DNA of 10,563 nucleotides from assembly GCA_036338025.1 (NCBI GenBank), contig JAYZDB010000055.1:1-10563 (forward strand). Reading direction: 5' to 3'. Below the pieces are notes generated by a model. It was given only the letters and a program-made list of their open reading frames with translations. It was not told the DNA's origin and did no database searches. The translations under genes were made by a program, and so were the position numbers. This document shows, in pieces, positions 7,836 to 10,563 of this stretch (positions within the stretch are counted from its first letter, which is position 1; each line of letters begins with the position of its first letter). The DNA is from JAYZDB01 sp036338025 (GTDB taxonomy: Bacteria; Planctomycetota; UBA1135; UBA2386).

Positions 7836-8549
7836 TTATTGGATTGGTAGCAGTGCACCAAATCTCTGGTCCGATTGCAGGCTGATCTTTTCTGCCGGCG
7901 TCAGTCCGACGTCGAGGACCGCGGCGAGGCTGGGACCCGTGAGGTAGACCTCGGCGCCTTCCTCGACGGAGGCTCTGCGTTCGACGCCTCCAAAGCCAAC
8001 GAACAGGTCTGCGACCCCTCGGGTCTCCAGGTCGGTGGCACCGTCACCCATGAACAACACTGGCCGGTGGGAGGGCGGCAGTCGTTTCAGGACCTCGATC
8101 TTGCCGCCGTTCTTCCACAAGGGACTCAGGTGATCGAAGTCGCGGTACTCGCCGGACGCGTCGAACAGGACTTCTACCGCGTGGACATCGGCTGGCGGGA
8201 TTCCAAGATGCTCTGCCAGTGCGAGCACCGGCTGGTGAAGCCCGCCGCTGACGATGCCGACCCGCTTGCCGAGAAACTGCAAGGCAGCAATGGTGGCGGC
8301 GCAATCGGGGACCATGTTCTCGATGTAGAACTGTCCGACCGCAGCCAGTTGGGTTTGATTGGGAGCCACCCGCGCGAGACGTTCTTCGTAGACGCGCGCC
8401 AGGGCGACCTGGCCTTCCATGGCCCGGTGGGTGAGGGTGGCGAGTTCGGCCCGTTCATTCGGGGGCAAGGCACGGGTCAGTTCGTCGACCCCCTCGATCG
8501 CGCTGAGCGTCGAATCGCAGTCGAAGTAGAAACTCCTAAACGGGGTCAT
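7836..8549 (-). CDS. serB: Phosphoserine phosphatase (HAD superfamily), SerB-like
   Basis: Cytoplasmic HAD phosphatase for the last step of serine synthesis, O-phosphoserine to serine. It has 237 residues, with no N-terminal ACT-like extension, matching the short SerB forms. Motif I is FDCDST with nucleophile D10 and acid/base D12. The following SAIEGVDEL places a Glu (E19) where SerB enzymes bind substrate. The small helical cap (about 25-80) contains AMEGQVALARVYEERL, resembling SerB caps. Motif II is S101 (GIVSGG), motif III K150 (NGGK), and motif IV D169 and D173 (GDGATD). Its ATG directly follows the serA stop (TAG-ATG, no spacer) and no Shine-Dalgarno sequence is visible, so it probably depends on translation of serA. 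HAD phosphatases vary in substrate, but the motifs and the position between serA and an aminotransferase make phosphoserine by far the likeliest. Confidence 0.88.
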   Translation of the reverse strand: MTPFRSFYFDCDSTLSAIEGVDELTRALPPNERAELATLTHRAMEGQVALARVYEERLARVAPNQTQLAAVGQFYIENMVPDCAATIAALQFLGKRVGIVSGGLHQPVLALAEHLGIPPADVHAVEVLFDASGEYRDFDHLSPLWKNGGKIEVLKRLPPSHRPVLFMGDGATDLETRGVADLFVGFGGVERRASVEEGAEVYLTGPSLAAVLDVGLTPAEKISLQSDQRFGALLPIQ

Positions 8550-10124
8550 CTACCGCACCGACCGCGCGACATGGATGCCTGACAACTCCGTCACTTGTTC
8601 GAAGGCGTCATCGGTTACGGGTTTGGCGAGATTGAAGATCGCGATGGCATGCTCTTTACCTTCGCCGAGTTGCATACGCGAGATGTTGACGTCGTGTTGT
8701 CCCAGGACGGTTCCGATCTCACCGAGCATTCCCGGGCGGTCGACGTGAAAGGTCACCAGGGCTGGACCCTCGGGAATCGCGTCCATCAGGATCCCATCGA
8801 TTTCCACCAGCCTGCCGTGGCGATGGCCCAGCACCGTGCCCGACGCGTTGTGTCGAACGTCATCGATCAGGGCCTCGACCCGCACCAGATTCATGAAGTC
8901 CCGCTTCATCGAGGAGGACTCCGTGAACACCCGGACTTCGGCCTGTTCTGCCACCCGTTCAGCGTTCACCGGGGTTACCGGTTGCTTCATCTGGTGGGCC
9001 AGCGCGCCAGCCAGCATCGCCAGGGTCAGGGATCGGCTCGAGGACTCTGGAACCGCACCCTGGAGGGTCAGACGCAGCGACTGCAGACGGCCAGGGAAGG
9101 CCTGGGTCACGAAGCTGGCGAGATTGTTGGTGAGTTCGAGGTAGGGCCCGACCAGGGCGACTTCGCTCGGTGCGATCCGTGGCACATTGATGCCGTTCAG
9201 GACCACGCCCTTGGCCAGGCATGTCTGCACCTGATGGGCCATGTCCAATGAGACGTTGCGCTTGGCTTCCTTGGTACTCGCACCCAGATGCGGGGTCAGG
9301 ACGAGGTTCTTGGCGGTCCGAAGACGGCTGTCCTCGGCCAGTGGTTCCTGCTCGAAGACGTCGAGTGCTGCGCCAGCGAGATGCCCAGAATCCAGGGCGT
9401 CGCACAAAGCCGTTTCGTCGACGATGCCGCCGCGGGCTGCGTGGACCAGCATCGCACCCGGTTTCATCAGCGCGAACCGGTCGGCATTCAGCAGGTGTTG
9501 GGTGGCGGGCACCAAGGGCACATGCACGGTCAGGAAGTCAGCTGTCTGCAGGAGTTCCTCCAACTCGACGATGCGGACATTGTCCGGGGCGGAGGCTTGT
9601 GACACAGCAGGGTCGTAGGCCAGGACTTCCATCTGCAACCCGACGCCACGCTCCGCCACCACGGTGCCGATGCGGCCCAGGCCCAACACGCCGAGGACCT
9701 TGCCACGAATCTCGACGCCGGTGAATTGGGCCTTTTGCCATTCTCCGCGTCGGATGCTGGCATCGGCGCCGGCGATGTTGCGGGCCATGCTGAGCAGGAG
9801 GGCGACAGCGTGCTCAGCGGTGGTGACGGCACCGGCTTCCGGGGTGTTCATGACCACGATGCCGCGTTCGGTGGCGGCTGGCACGTCGATGTTGTCGATC
9901 CCGATCCCGGCGCGGCCGATCACCGCCAGGCAGTCCACCAGCTCCAGGGCCCGGGCTGTCACCTTGGTCGCGGACCGGACGATGAGAGCGTGATGGGAGG
10001 GCAGGGTGCTACGCAACAGGTCCTCGGACATGCCCTGGTGGATGGTGAGTTCGCCGCACTGGGCGAGAATCTCGAGGCCTTCCTCGGACAGTTCATCGGC
10101 GACTAGGATCTTCCAGGTGGTCAT
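8550..10124 (-). CDS. serA: D-3-phosphoglycerate dehydrogenase, long (ACT-domain) form
   Basis: NAD-dependent oxidation of 3-phosphoglycerate to 3-phosphohydroxypyruvate, the committed step of serine synthesis. It has 524 residues, typical of the long bacterial form. Residues 1-about 97 and 290-315 form the substrate-binding domain. The NAD domain has GVLGLGRIG (145-153) and D171, expected at the NAD ribose. Catalytic residues are R231 (AARGGIVDE), E260 (VFEQEPL) and H279 (TPHLGAST). An intervening domain (about 319-448, starting APSEVALVGPYLELTNNLASF) is followed by a C-terminal ACT domain (about 454-524) with VDRPGMLGEIGTVLGQHDVNIS, the usual serine-binding fold. Feedback inhibition by serine is therefore plausible but not proven. 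The start at 10124 has a good ribosome site (TGAGGT). It is the first gene of the serA-serB-aminotransferase-recombinase series. Confidence 0.95.
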   Translation of the reverse strand: MTTWKILVADELSEEGLEILAQCGELTIHQGMSEDLLRSTLPSHHALIVRSATKVTARALELVDCLAVIGRAGIGIDNIDVPAATERGIVVMNTPEAGAVTTAEHAVALLLSMARNIAGADASIRRGEWQKAQFTGVEIRGKVLGVLGLGRIGTVVAERGVGLQMEVLAYDPAVSQASAPDNVRIVELEELLQTADFLTVHVPLVPATQHLLNADRFALMKPGAMLVHAARGGIVDETALCDALDSGHLAGAALDVFEQEPLAEDSRLRTAKNLVLTPHLGASTKEAKRNVSLDMAHQVQTCLAKGVVLNGINVPRIAPSEVALVGPYLELTNNLASFVTQAFPGRLQSLRLTLQGAVPESSSRSLTLAMLAGALAHQMKQPVTPVNAERVAEQAEVRVFTESSSMKRDFMNLVRVEALIDDVRHNASGTVLGHRHGRLVEIDGILMDAIPEGPALVTFHVDRPGMLGEIGTVLGQHDVNISRMQLGEGKEHAIAIFNLAKPVTDDAFEQVTELSGIHVARSVR

Positions 10125-10130
10125 CGGGCT

Positions 10131-10136
10131 ACCTCA
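10131..10136 (-). promoter_or_regulatory. serA ribosome-binding site
   Basis: TGAGGT on the minus strand, 6 bases before the serA ATG at 10124. It is the clearest ribosome site in the serine cluster and supports the chosen start. It lies in the 13-base loop of a possible 5-bp GC hairpin (10125-10129 pairing with 10143-10147) and overlaps an 8-base palindrome TCAATTGA (10134-10141). Confidence 0.75.
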
Positions 10137-10161
10137 ATTGATGCCCGTCACAGCTCGTCAT

Positions 10162-10178
10162 GGCCAGCCTGGCTGGCC
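10162..10178 (-). terminator. Perfect 7-bp hairpin in the serA leader
   Basis: GGCCAGC (10162-10168) and GCTGGCC (10172-10178) form a perfect GC-rich stem with a 3-base loop, between the sugar transferase stop and serA. No T-run follows on the minus strand (ATGACGAGC follows directly), so it is not a standard intrinsic terminator. It may weaken read-through, protect an mRNA end, or act in a leader. Function is unproven. Confidence 0.3.
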
Positions 10179-10206
10179 TGCTGAGAACGGACATTACTTA
10201 CAAGAA

Positions 10207-10563
10207 CTACCGCGCTCCCTTGCCGAACAGAATCACCCCGACGGTGCGAGCGATGATATTCAGGTCGAACAAGAGGCCCATGTTCTTGATGTAGTAGAGG
10301 TCGAAGCGCAGCTTTTCCATCGTGTCCTCAATGGATGCTGCATAGGCGAGGTTGACCTGTGCCCATCCAGTCAGTCCCGGCTTCACGGTGAGGCGGAGAG
10401 GGTAGAATTTGATCGTGGTGGACAATTCGTCGACGAAGAAGGGCCGTTCCGGCCGTGGGCCCACAAAGGACATCTGTCCGGCCAGGACATTGAACATCTG
10501 CGGAATCTCGTCGATCCGACTCAAGCGCAGCATTTTGCCGATCCGGGTCACCCGCGGGTCCTC
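10207..10563 (-). CDS. Polyprenyl-phosphate sugar-1-phosphate transferase, C-terminal part (5' end outside window)
   Basis: The frame is open to the right edge; 118 residues are visible. It is the conserved C-terminal catalytic domain of the bacterial sugar transferase (WcaJ/RfbP/PglC-type) superfamily, which moves a hexose-1-phosphate from a nucleotide sugar to undecaprenyl phosphate to start exopolysaccharide, O-antigen or capsule synthesis at the inner membrane. Diagnostic stretches are EDPRVTRIGKMLR, SRIDEIPQMFNVLAGQMSFVG followed by PRPE, VKPGLTGWAQVN, and the terminal LRFDLYYIKNMGLLFDLNIIARTV. The in-frame GTG at 10551 is not the start, because the family motif begins upstream of it. 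The N-terminal membrane portion, and hence whether this is the long multi-TM or short form, is not visible. The sugar substrate cannot be told. It suggests a polysaccharide locus to the right. Confidence 0.9.
   Translation of the reverse strand, partial: EDPRVTRIGKMLRLSRIDEIPQMFNVLAGQMSFVGPRPERPFFVDELSTTIKFYPLRLTVKPGLTGWAQVNLAYAASIEDTMEKLRFDLYYIKNMGLLFDLNIIARTVGVILFGKGAR

Larger units (their letters stand above)
10125..10206 (-). promoter_or_regulatory. serA leader / intergenic region
   Basis: An 82-base gap, the longest non-coding stretch here. Read on the minus strand it holds the 7-bp hairpin at 10162-10178, a 10-codon open frame starting ATG at 10161 and ending TAG at 10129, the serA Shine-Dalgarno sequence, and a 5-bp GC stem bracketing it. 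I see no convincing -35/-10 pair, so a separate serA promoter cannot be claimed; one could lie inside the sugar transferase gene. Confidence 0.4.

Noticed and set aside
7875..8582. 235-codon plus-strand open frame antisense to serB
   Set aside because: Almost exactly mirrors serB, which has every HAD motif; the antisense translation is low-complexity and unrecognisable, so it is a frame shadow.
8595..9251. 218-codon plus-strand open frame antisense to serA
   Set aside because: Opposite the ACT and intervening domains of a clear SerA; no independent start signal or domain.
1..10563. CRISPR array, toxin-antitoxin pair, retron or anti-phage island
   Set aside because: No regularly spaced repeats, no small gene pair and no reverse transcriptase or nuclease motifs; all space is taken by recognisable genes.

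Overview
The window is dense bacterial coding DNA with short gaps and GC-rich codons. It looks chromosomal and ordinary in organisation. The tripartite RND efflux operon, which includes an outer-membrane factor, requires a two-membrane (Gram-negative-type) envelope. The CusA/CzcA-like pump, the small His-rich lipoprotein, and a serine cluster using an alanine-glyoxylate-type aminotransferase together remind me of Planctomycetota or a similar environmental phylum. That placement comes from memory of such neighbourhoods and is tentative.

Left half, plus strand (1-5794): a four-gene, tightly coupled metal-efflux-type operon. It holds the 3' half of a TolC/CusC-like outer-membrane factor (cut by the left edge), a large periplasmic adaptor with a His-x-His-x-His C-terminus (629-2236), a complete 1050-aa RND pump (2253-5405), and a 130-aa His-rich lipoprotein (5402-5794). 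The first/second and third/fourth genes share bases at their junctions (TGATG and ATGA), so the proteins are probably made together. No metal-responsive regulator lies inside the window; the operon promoter is off the left side.

Right half, minus strand (5808-10563), read right to left: the 3' end of a polyprenyl-phosphate sugar transferase (cut by the right edge), an 82-base leader, then serA, serB, a class V aminotransferase and a XerC/XerD-type recombinase. SerA oxidises 3-phosphoglycerate, the aminotransferase is placed to do the transamination normally done by SerC, and SerB removes the phosphate to give serine. The serA stop abuts the serB start, only 2 bases separate serB from the aminotransferase, and 28 bases separate that gene from the recombinase, so these four genes probably form one transcript. 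The efflux operon and the recombinase gene converge with 13 bases between stop codons.

I found no tRNA, rRNA, insertion sequence, CRISPR array or prophage. No gap exceeds 300 bases; the longest is the serA leader (10125-10206). No clearly novel system is evident. The most interesting points are the His-rich lipoprotein as fourth member of the efflux operon, the mixed (multidrug-like and metal-like) motifs of the pump, the non-SerC aminotransferase with an altered cofactor loop in the serine cluster, and a structured serA leader containing a tiny ORF that ends in the serA ribosome-binding site.
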